DNA of 64,000 nucleotides from Raineyella fluvialis (GTDB lineage Bacteria; Actinomycetota; Actinomycetes; Propionibacteriales; Propionibacteriaceae). The notes below the pieces were generated by a model. It did not search any database, was not told where the DNA came from, and saw only the letters and a program-made list of their open reading frames with translations. Shown here in pieces: positions 55,825-64,000 of the stretch. The position numbers were made by a program, and so were the translations under genes. Each line of letters opens with the position of its first letter. Within the stretch, counting starts at the first letter, position 1. Where the stretch lies: positions 1,240,001-1,304,000 of the forward strand of contig NZ_CP045725.1 of the NCBI RefSeq assembly GCF_009646095.1. The letters run 5' to 3'.

Positions 55825-56914
55825 CCTTCTCGACGGCCCGTGCCGGGGAGACGAAGGGCCAGAACGCGAACCCGTCGGTCATCACGGACAGCAGCGGGAA
55901 GGTGACGCCCAGCAGCGCGGAGGCGAGCCAGACCTCACCCTGGAAGCCCGGGGCGCCGAACGGGACGGTCCCCGACACGAGGGGCATCACCAGCACGTAC
56001 AGCCGGCCGAGCAGTACGCCCACCACCGCCGCGAGCACGGCGGACACGAGACCACGAGCCGGCTGCGCACCGGGCAGCGGCAGACGCCCCTGCAGGACGT
56101 TCAGCACCACGATGGATCCGAACAGGAACGCCACCGTGACGCCGGTGAGGAAGGACGGCCAAGGCATCGCGAACACGCCGATCCCGATGACCAGCGCGAT
56201 GCCCGTCAGCATCGCGATGACGACGGTGGAGGCGAACGCCCGGAGGGCGGGGACTCGCATCACCCGCTCCCCCAGCGGCCAGAACCCGAGGTGCAGCACC
56301 AGCAGTCCCGCCGCCATCGTCGTCACCACGGTGGTCAGCACGGCCCAGATGTCGAACGGTCCGTGCGGGTCCAGGGCGGCGACGTACGCGGGCCCTCCGA
56401 CGAAGGACCCGTAGTTGGCCAGCAGCAGGTAGGTCAGGACCGACAGCACGTACGCCACCACCATCAGCACCACCCCACCGAGCACCGGTGAGGGGATCGA
56501 CCGGAACGGCCAGCCGCCCCAGACCACGGCCAGGAGGAAGGTGAACGGCACCGCCATGATGGCGATGTGCGCCACGTTCGGGGTCGGCGGCGTGAGGCCA
56601 CCCCCGAGCAGCACCACGAGCAGGACGGCGATCACCGCAGCGGTCGCCAGCGCGAGGCCGAGGAAGGCGAGACCACGCCAGGGCTGACCCAGGCGTGCGA
56701 TCGAGCGCGGGTGCTCGGTCTGCCAGAACGCACCGATGACGAAGAGTGCCGGCACGCCGCAGACCAGCAGGTACGACACCCAGTCCCGGAAGGTCGGCCA
56801 GGAGAAGAGCGAGATGAACCCCAGGGAGAGGAGGACGGCAACGGCCAGGACCAGGGCGCCGAGCACCGGCTGGGCCACGGGCTGGCGGAGAGGGGTCGGC
56901 TCGGTGTCGCTCAT
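55805..56914 (-). CDS. Polytopic membrane protein of unknown function
   Basis: 369 residues with about ten hydrophobic segments in five pairs, starting with a short polar tail (SDTEPTPLRQPVAQ). Repeating features include LLVVLLGGGLTPPTPN, FTFLLAVVWGGWPFRS and FLFGSIVVLNVLQGRLPLPGAQ. AGGAGTGG upstream supports ATG 56914 over the longer start at 56944. I do not recognise the family; no transporter or enzyme motif is visible. It is divergent from a HAD phosphatase gene. Confidence 0.75.
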   Translation of the reverse strand: MSDTEPTPLRQPVAQPVLGALVLAVAVLLSLGFISLFSWPTFRDWVSYLLVCGVPALFVIGAFWQTEHPRSIARLGQPWRGLAFLGLALATAAVIAVLLVVLLGGGLTPPTPNVAHIAIMAVPFTFLLAVVWGGWPFRSIPSPVLGGVVLMVVAYVLSVLTYLLLANYGSFVGGPAYVAALDPHGPFDIWAVLTTVVTTMAAGLLVLHLGFWPLGERVMRVPALRAFASTVVIAMLTGIALVIGIGVFAMPWPSFLTGVTVAFLFGSIVVLNVLQGRLPLPGAQPARGLVSAVLAAVVGVLLGRLYVLVMPLVSGTVPFGAPGFQGEVWLASALLGVTFPLLSVMTDGFAFWPFVSPARAVEKVSLPRR

Positions 56915-57082
56915 CTGGGTCCACTCCTGGGCACCTGGGTCCATCCTGGCGAAGGACGGACGGTTGAATCTTGAAGGATTCCCTCAGCCTACAGTTCCGA
57001 TCGTCATCCGGGCCCCCTTCGTTCGTGACCGCGGTACGCGGCCTACGCTGGTCCGTACCTCCCCGGAACAAAGGATGACCAG

Positions 57083-57894
57083 GTGGACACCGACCCGACT
57101 GCCGCCGATCGCCGCGACCATGGCCCCGACGTGCTGGTCTGCGACCTCGACGGGACGATCGTCTTCGACGGGGTCGTTCCTCCGGCCGAGGCCGACGCGC
57201 TGTGGGCCTGGACTGAGGCGGGGAACATCCTGGTCCTCGACACCGGCAAATCCGTCGACGCGACGCGCCGGGTCTGGGGTCGTGACCTCCCGCGCCCGGA
57301 CTACGTCATCGCCTTCACCGGAGCGGTGATCACCGACGGCGACCTGGTGCCGCTGTCGGTGTCGGCGCACGACCCGTCGCTGTTCCCCGACGTCTTCCGG
57401 GTGGTCCGCGACGAGCGGGTCGCCCTCTACGCCTCGACCATCGAGCGGGACTACGAGGTCTTCAACGCCGCCGGCACCCACTCGATGATCCTGCCGGCCT
57501 TCGAACCGGCCGAAGCGGACTGGGTGTCCACGCAGGAGCTCTTCGGCATCCCGCTGCTCGTCCCCGATGACGACGACCGCGACCGGCTGGAGGCGAGGTT
57601 GACCAGCGTGGCCGGGCCCCGCGGGGTCGTGCATCGCAACCAGATCTTCCTGGATGTCGTCCCCCGGGAGCGACGAAGGGTCTGGGCCTGCGCCGGTTGC
57701 TGCAGGATCTGATCCCCGATCACGGGCCGGTGCACACCGTGGGTGACTCCTGGAACGACCTGTCCATGCATGCGGAGGCGGACCATCCGATCGCCTTGCG
57801 GCATTCCCCGCCGGAGGTCGTCGCCGTGTGCGAGCAGGCCGTCCCCAGCGCGAGCGCGTACATCGACCTACTCCTGGGGCGGGGCCGAGACTGA
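57083..57894 (+). pseudogene. HAD-IIB family phosphatase, frame broken by one base
   Basis: About 270 residues when repaired. DVLVCDLDGTIVFDG is the nucleophile motif, DTGKSVDATRRVW follows, and motif IV GDSWNDLSMHAEADHPIAL lies in a second frame starting near 57690. Adding one C to the CCCCC run at 57661-57665 gives PPGATKGLGLRRLL, the usual HAD-IIB link between cap and core. GTG 57083 follows AAAGGA at seven bases. Type C2B cap, so a sugar-phosphate or sucrose-phosphate-like phosphatase; substrate unknown. It lies just upstream of a second HAD-IIB gene. Confidence 0.82.
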
Positions 57895-58069
57895 CTCCGA
57901 GCCCGGGTGCCGCCGGCCGAACGGACCGTGCCTTCGGCCGCGGGAGGCGACCACCTAGAATCGTGTCGTGCGGATCGCCCGGCGACCGCGCGGCATCGCA
58001 GCCCGGTCGGGCCTTCGTGCGCCCGAGCACCGGCCACCTCCACCGGTGCGGCACCGCAGGAGAACTCGC

Positions 58070-58930
58070 GTGACACACCCCGCCCCGACGGACCTCTCGG
58101 CCCTGCCGGACCTCGACGACGTACGCCTCGTCATCGCCGACATGGACGGCACCCTGCTCGACGACGAGGGCCGGGTCCCCGAGGGGCTGTGGGCACTGCT
58201 GGGTCGGCTGGCGGAGCGCGGCATCGCGTTCGCCCCGGCCAGCGGACGCCAGTACGCCACCCTGCGGCGGACGTTCGAGCGCTCGAGCGAGGGGATGGTC
58301 TTCATCGCCGAGAACGGGTCGTACGTGGTCCGTGATGACCGCGAGGTCAGCTCGGTCACCCTGGATCGGCCCTTCGTCGAGGACACCATCCGCCGGGTCC
58401 GTGACCTCGCCGATCAGGGCCGCGACGTCGGCACCGTGCTCTGCGGCAAGCGGTCGGCCTACATCGAGCGCACCGACCCCCGCTTCGTCGCGCAGGCCGA
58501 GCCGTACTACGCGGCCCTGGCGACGGTCGATGACCTGCTGGAGCCCGAGGACGAGATCCTGAAGATCGCCGTCTTCGACTTCACCGACTCCGCCGCGACG
58601 GCCGCCGCCCTGGCACCGCTGCGTGCCACTCACCAGGTCATCCCCTCCAGCCACCACTGGGTCGACCTGATGGCTCCGGCGGTCAACAAGGGCGCAGCCA
58701 TCGGTCGGCTGCAGCAGGCGATGGGGATCGGCCCGTCCAACACCCTCGCCTTCGGCGACTACCTCAACGACCTGGAGATGATGGGCGCGGTCGAGCACTC
58801 GTTCGCCATGGCGAACGCGCACCCGGACGTCCTGTCCGCGGCCCGCTACGTCGCCCCGTCGAACGCCGAGCACGGCGTGATCCGCGTCCTGTCCGCCCTG
58901 CTGGCGCGGGACGCGTTCGTCCGCGTCTGA
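58070..58930 (+). CDS. Cof-type HAD-IIB family hydrolase
   Basis: 286 residues. Motif I IADMDGTLLDD, motif II FAPASGRQYATL, motif III lysine in APAVNKGAAI and motif IV FGDYLNDLEMM are all present, with a C2B cap (about 90-190) between II and III. GTG 58070 has AGGAG seven bases upstream. It dephosphorylates small sugar phosphates or related compounds such as pyridoxal phosphate; the exact substrate is unknown. Convergent with the radical SAM gene, 28 bases away. Confidence 0.9.
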   Translation: MTHPAPTDLSALPDLDDVRLVIADMDGTLLDDEGRVPEGLWALLGRLAERGIAFAPASGRQYATLRRTFERSSEGMVFIAENGSYVVRDDREVSSVTLDRPFVEDTIRRVRDLADQGRDVGTVLCGKRSAYIERTDPRFVAQAEPYYAALATVDDLLEPEDEILKIAVFDFTDSAATAAALAPLRATHQVIPSSHHWVDLMAPAVNKGAAIGRLQQAMGIGPSNTLAFGDYLNDLEMMGAVEHSFAMANAHPDVLSAARYVAPSNAEHGVIRVLSALLARDAFVRV

Positions 58931-58958
58931 GTCTGCCGCGGCCCGTGCGGTCCGGATC

Positions 58959-60041
<1,083 letters not shown>

Positions 60042-60282
60042 GACGGTGTTCCTCCTCCCGAGCAGTGCCGTACGTCTCCGGCCGGCCCCGGAGGGGCCTG
60101 ATCCTGCAGCCGGAACCTCCGTGCCATCCCGAACAGGGATCACGACCGGAGCGGCGGCGCTCGGTGATACGAGCAAATTGTAGCCAGGCCCAACAGCCCG
60201 GAATCCGTTCGCAAGGGCCCCGAGTATGGGACTCTGAGCGCAGCCTGTCCCTCGACAGGAACTCCCACAGAAGGGAAGCCCG

Positions 60283-61104
60283 ATGAAGCGTGCCCTCGCG
60301 ACGCTCCTCGCGTCCGCAGCCCTCGTCACCTCGGCCGCCATCGCGGCCCCGACCGCCCACGCCGCGGCAAAGGTCAATTACCTCGCGCTCGGCGATTCCT
60401 ACCCGTACGGACAGGGCCTCTCTCCGGCCCAGGCGTACCCCGCCGTCCTGCAGAGCAGGTACTCATCCTCGGTATCGCTCACCAACAACGCCGCCTCCGG
60501 CGCCACCACCACGGCCGTTCTCGGCCAGATCATTCCCGACAAGGCCACGGTCATCACGCTCACCGCCGGCGCCGATGACCTGAACTGGACGGGCGTCCTG
60601 CAGAGCTGTCTGGGGAGCGCCACCTGCACCCCGCCCAGCGGCACCGCCCTGTCCACGATGTCGGTCAACCTCGCCAAGGACATCACCGTCGCCCAGCAGA
60701 AGAACCCGCGGGCGAAGATCCTGGTCACCGGCTATCCGGAACTTTTCGATGCGTCGGCGGCGGCTTACGACGAATTCGTCCTCAGGAGGCCGTGCACGAT
60801 CGGCACATACTCCGGTCAGGCGGTCACCGTGTCAGGGAGCCAGGCGACCCAGGTCAATGCGATGGTCGACGCCGTGGACCTCGCGATCGCCAGCGGAGTC
60901 GCCCTCGCCCGGTACAACGGGGCCACGGCGAGCTACGTCAACGTTTCGCCCGCCTTCACCAACCATCGGCTCTGCGACACCTACCCATGGGTCTTCGACC
61001 TCGACACGCCTGCCGCGGCCTTCCATCCGAACGCAGCCGGACAGATGGCGTACGCCACGACTCTCAACAACGCCGGCTTCGGCACTGCGGTCACGTCCAG
61101 GTGA
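60283..61104 (+). CDS. Secreted SGNH/GDSL hydrolase (copy 1)
   Basis: 273 residues with a Sec signal (MKRALATLLASAALVTSA, cleavage after AHA about residue 26). Block I LALGDSYPYGQGL carries the nucleophile serine. The block III Asn-Asp pair reads TAGADDLNW, so the usual Asn is Asp. The C-terminal catalytic histidine is in AAFHPNAAGQ, without the usual Asp three residues before it. Extracellular esterase or lipase is likely. It is followed 34 bases later by a paralogue. GAAGGGAAG lies before ATG 60283. Confidence 0.85.
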   Translation: MKRALATLLASAALVTSAAIAAPTAHAAAKVNYLALGDSYPYGQGLSPAQAYPAVLQSRYSSSVSLTNNAASGATTTAVLGQIIPDKATVITLTAGADDLNWTGVLQSCLGSATCTPPSGTALSTMSVNLAKDITVAQQKNPRAKILVTGYPELFDASAAAYDEFVLRRPCTIGTYSGQAVTVSGSQATQVNAMVDAVDLAIASGVALARYNGATASYVNVSPAFTNHRLCDTYPWVFDLDTPAAAFHPNAAGQMAYATTLNNAGFGTAVTSR

Positions 61105-61138
61105 CCCGGTCACGGCCACTACTCCTGAGGAGACACCC

Positions 61139-61984
61139 ATGAAGCGACGCGCCATCCCGGCCCTCGCCCTCGCGGCGGCCCTGGCCGCCTCCGGGTTCGG
61201 GGCGGCCAGCGCCCAGGCAGCCGGGAAGAACTCGGCCGAGGTGACGTACATCGCCCTCGGCGACTCCTATCCGGCAGGCGCCGGGCTCACGACCGGTCAG
61301 GAGGCCTACCCTGCCCTGCTCGGCGACGTCCATTACGCCACGGTGGACGCGCACAGTGCCGCCGCCTCGGGCGACAGCACGTACGACGTCCTCTTCGACC
61401 ACACGACCGGCGGAGCGAAGGTCGTCACCGTGACCGTGGGCGCCGACGACCTCGACTGGGGCAAGGCCCTGATGGGCGACCCCACCGCTCTGGCTGCGCT
61501 CCCTGACCGCATGCAAGCCCTGGCAGGGGTGCCCAACGGGGCCACCGCGCCCGACGGCGAGCCGGTGCTCAGCATCCCGGCGGTCATCGCCGGGATCCGT
61601 ACCGCCAATCCTGACGCCACCATCCTGGTGACTAGTTACGTCCACCTGTTCGGGTCGGTCGCCACCAGCTGCACCATCGGTGGCCCGGCACCGGTATCGG
61701 CGGCTCAGGCGGCGTTCGCGAACAACGGGGTGGACCAGCTCAACGCCGTGATCAAGGGCGGCGTCATGGCGTACGACGCCGCCGCACACACGAACGCGGT
61801 GAAGTACGTCGACGCCACGGGTACCTTCGCCGGTCACGCCCTCTGCGACACCGACACACCGTGGCTGTTCGACATGACCAAGTCCGCTCCGTTCCACCTC
61901 ACCGCCCGAGGTCAGAAGGCGTACGCCCAGGCCATCCAGCAGCAGGGCTTCCAGACCGCCGCGCTGGCCGCCTCCCGCAGCTGA
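61139..61984 (+). CDS. Secreted SGNH/GDSL hydrolase (copy 2)
   Basis: 281 residues, signal peptide MKRRAIPALALAAALAAS, cleavage near AQA. Block I IALGDSYPAGAGL, block III TVGADDLDW (again Asp for Asn) and the histidine in PFHLTARGQKAYA match copy 1. It is clearly a diverged tandem duplicate, with different loops. GAGGAGACACCC precedes ATG 61139. A strong terminator at 62002 ends the pair. Confidence 0.85.
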   Translation: MKRRAIPALALAAALAASGFGAASAQAAGKNSAEVTYIALGDSYPAGAGLTTGQEAYPALLGDVHYATVDAHSAAASGDSTYDVLFDHTTGGAKVVTVTVGADDLDWGKALMGDPTALAALPDRMQALAGVPNGATAPDGEPVLSIPAVIAGIRTANPDATILVTSYVHLFGSVATSCTIGGPAPVSAAQAAFANNGVDQLNAVIKGGVMAYDAAAHTNAVKYVDATGTFAGHALCDTDTPWLFDMTKSAPFHLTARGQKAYAQAIQQQGFQTAALAASRS

Positions 61985-62001
61985 GGCACCTTCGAGACAC
62001 C

Positions 62002-62035
62002 CACGGGGCCCGGTCCGATCGGACCGGGCCCCGTG
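62002..62035 (+). terminator. Terminator after the SGNH hydrolase pair
   Basis: A 34-bp perfect palindrome with 17-bp arms (CACGGGGCCCGGTCCGA and its complement) and no unpaired loop bases, 17 bases after the stop codon. Confidence 0.9.
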
Positions 62036-62105
62036 CCGTCCGGGACGCCGTACGGAACCTACTCTTGAGCCATCGGGCACTTCCGCACCGAAGGGTGGTG
62101 GCGAC

Positions 62106-63245
62106 GTGGGCGGGGATATCCGCATCGGCCGGATCGCCGGTATCGACATCAAGCTCCACTGGAGCCTGCTGGTCGTCTTCGCGCTGATCGCCTGGAGCCT
62201 GGCGACCGGCGGGACCAGCGGCACGGCGACCGGGGGCACCGCGGCGGACTGGACGGCAGCGGTGATCGCGACCGCGCTGTTCTTCGGCGCTCTGCTCGCG
62301 CACGAGTTGGGCCACGCTCTGCTCGCGCAGCGCAAGGGACTGGAGGTCGAGGGCATCACCCTGTGGGTGTTCGGCGGCGTGTCCACCCTCAAGGGGGAGG
62401 CCCACACGGCCAAGGATGAGTTCCGGATCGCCGTGATCGGACCGCTGGTCAGCCTTGCTGCCGCCGCGGTGTTCGAAGCGGCCGCCGTCGCGATGAGCGC
62501 TCTCGGCACCCCGCAGGACGCCATTGCGGTGGCCCAGTGGCTGGCCGTGATGAACGTCATCCTGGCCGTCTTCAACCTGCTGCCGGCGTTCCCCCTGGAC
62601 GGCGGCCGGGTCTTCCGGGCATGGCTGTGGCAGCGGCGCGGCGATCGCGCCGCTGCCACCCGCTCCGCCGCTGCCGTGGGCCGGACCTTCGGTTTCGTGC
62701 TGATCGGGCTCGGCGCCCTGTTGTTCCTCCTCGGCGCCCCGCTCAACGGCGTCTGGCTGGTGGTGCTCGGCTGGTTCCTCTTCGGCGCAGCCCGGGCCGA
62801 GGAGTCGCACGTCCTGCTCACGGCCGCCCTACGCAACATCCGCGTCCACCACGTCATGAGCGCCAACCCCGTCGTCCTGCCGGCCACGATGAGTGTGCAG
62901 GACTACGTCGCGCACGCCCTGGACTCCCGGTTCACCGCCTTCCCCGTGGTGGAGGCGACGGGCCGGGTCGACGGGCTGGTCACCCTGCGACGGGTGAAGG
63001 CGGCGATGGCGCGCGGCGAGGGAGACGTCACCTTGGCCCAGATCGCGATCCCCCTCGACCAGGTACCGACGCTCGCCCCGTACGACACCGCCACCAGCCT
63101 TCTCGAGCAGCTGCAGGGCGCCGCGGACGGACGGGCCCTGGTGTTCGACCACGGGGCACTGGTCGGGATCGTGACCCCCACGGACCTGCAACGGATGCTG
63201 GACCTGGCCCTGTTGCGCGGAGGAGACAGGGCCTCGGGCCGGTGA
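62106..63245 (+). CDS. Site-2 protease family protein (M50) with CBS domains
   Basis: 379 residues. Intramembrane zinc metalloprotease: HELGH at residues 66-70, second zinc motif NLLPAFPLDGGRV about 159-171, about six membrane segments. A C-terminal CBS-domain pair (VHHVMSANPVVLPATMSV; LVTLRRVKAAMA; LVGIVTPTDL) probably binds an adenine nucleotide. Resembles actinobacterial Rip-type proteases that cut anti-sigma factors, but no sigma factor is adjacent. GTG 62106 start. Its stop abuts the convergent lectin gene. Confidence 0.92.
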   Translation: MGGDIRIGRIAGIDIKLHWSLLVVFALIAWSLATGGTSGTATGGTAADWTAAVIATALFFGALLAHELGHALLAQRKGLEVEGITLWVFGGVSTLKGEAHTAKDEFRIAVIGPLVSLAAAAVFEAAAVAMSALGTPQDAIAVAQWLAVMNVILAVFNLLPAFPLDGGRVFRAWLWQRRGDRAAATRSAAAVGRTFGFVLIGLGALLFLLGAPLNGVWLVVLGWFLFGAARAEESHVLLTAALRNIRVHHVMSANPVVLPATMSVQDYVAHALDSRFTAFPVVEATGRVDGLVTLRRVKAAMARGEGDVTLAQIAIPLDQVPTLAPYDTATSLLEQLQGAADGRALVFDHGALVGIVTPTDLQRMLDLALLRGGDRASGR

Positions 63246-64000
63246 TCAGCTGATCTTGCGCGGCAGGAACTTCTGCGCCGCGCTGGCATTGCCCTGGTAG
63301 ACCCAGATGTTCGTCCCGTCCGAGGTGCCGGACGAGGCGACGTCGAGGTACAGGCCGTTCGCGCGGGACACGATGTAGTAGCTGCCATCCAGATCGCCGG
63401 TGGGTCGGACGATCCACCGCTGGGCCGAGCTCCCATTGGCCGTCCACTGCCAGACGTTCGTGCCACTGGTCATCCCCGAGTAGGCGACATCGACGACCTT
63501 GTTCGCACCGGTGCCGGTCCAGAGTTCGATCGCGCCGCCGCCGGCGTCCTTGACGGTGAAGCGTTGGGCCGCCGAGCCGTTCCACCCCCACAACCAGACG
63601 TCAGCGCCGTCGGCAGGGCTGGCCCACTGCACATCCACCACCTTGTCCGTGTCGAGTCTCGAGGCGAGGGCGTACGTACTTCCGGCCTGGGGCGGAGCGG
63701 CCAACTGGACCCCGTTGAACGCGAATCGCTGCGCCCCGGACCCGTTCGGCTGGTAGATCTGCACGTTGGTCCCCGCTGTGGTCCCCGAGCCCTGAACGTC
63801 CAGCACATAGCCCTCCTCCCCACCCGGACGGTCGGCGATCGCACGGATTCCGAGGGCGGAGGAGATGGTGTAGTTGTGGCCGTCGAACGTGGTGATCCGC
63901 CACTTCTGGCCGAGGAAGCGTTGGGCGAGTACTGCCACACGTTGGTCCCGTTGGCCGCGGCGCTGTACTGGACGTCGAGGGCCTTCAGGGAGTTCACGTT
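63246..64000 (-). pseudogene. Ricin-type beta-trefoil lectin domain, partial and frameshifted
   Basis: C-terminal part of a longer protein whose 5' end is beyond the window. QxW-type repeats are spread over about 230 residues: QRFAF, QRFTV, QRWIV and QKFLP, with DVQ/DVAS strands, typical of tandem RICIN domains that bind carbohydrate. The frame breaks near 63908-63911: adding one C to GGCC gives NASSAQKWRITTFDG, joining the upstream text (ALDVQYSAAANGTNVWQYSPN) to the rest. Such modules usually end secreted glycoside hydrolases or proteases. Confidence 0.8.

Overview
The window is GC-rich, gene-dense actinobacterial DNA. Gene content (F-type xylose operon, glycine riboswitch, CBS-domain site-2 protease, Zn-ribbon and ricin-lectin proteins), frequent GTG starts and high GC suggest a member of the Propionibacteriales. 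That placement is inference from style and content, because no rRNA gene is present. Almost everything reads as ordinary chromosome. No insertion sequence, prophage or CRISPR array was seen.

Layout. Positions 1-6.6 kb (minus strand) hold a glucitol-type PTS operon: PRD regulator, GutM, SrlA, SrlE, SrlB, a dedicated HPr paralogue, an AraM-like polyol-phosphate dehydrogenase and an AraL/NagD-like phosphatase cut by the window edge. Positions 6.9-11.8 kb hold an XRE/MmyB-type regulator divergent from an MFS exporter, an aldo-keto reductase and a flavodoxin lipoprotein, which looks like a xenobiotic or redox island. Positions 12-16.9 kb hold glpD divergent from a SorC-type regulator with an operator between them, dinB and a zinc-ribbon protein. 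Positions 16.9-23.1 kb hold a gcvP-gcvT-gcvH-sdaA operon behind a tandem glycine riboswitch, which would send excess glycine through serine to pyruvate. Positions 23.2-28.9 kb hold a MOSC protein, a GT-C mannosyltransferase, a bifunctional penicillin-binding protein, tRNA-Ala(TGC) and rpiA.

Positions 29-43.1 kb are the most interesting part: a catabolic cluster with an FGGY kinase, a class I LsrF-type aldolase, a Zn-alcohol dehydrogenase, a split transketolase, triosephosphate isomerase and RpiB paralogues, PdxA2, a DUF1537 acid-sugar kinase, an ACS-type MFS transporter, two paralogous DeoR regulators and a second SorC regulator. The family make-up points to four-carbon (or branched five-carbon) polyols and their acids feeding DHAP and pentose-phosphate intermediates. 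The actual substrate cannot be read from the sequence.

Positions 43.2-45.5 kb hold a MerR-controlled alcohol dehydrogenase and a Phd/Doc-like toxin-antitoxin pair. Positions 45.5-55.6 kb hold a complete xylose operon (xylA-xylB-xylF-xylG-xylH-aldose epimerase) divergent from a ROK-type xylR, with a matching palindrome. Positions 55.7-64 kb hold membrane proteins, two HAD-IIB phosphatases, an AmmeMemoRadiSam radical SAM enzyme, two secreted SGNH hydrolases, a site-2 protease and a ricin-lectin fragment.

Quality warning: six genes are each one base short of an intact frame, mostly at runs of G or C. This pattern fits sequencing or assembly error better than gene decay. Affected genes are described as they would read once repaired.
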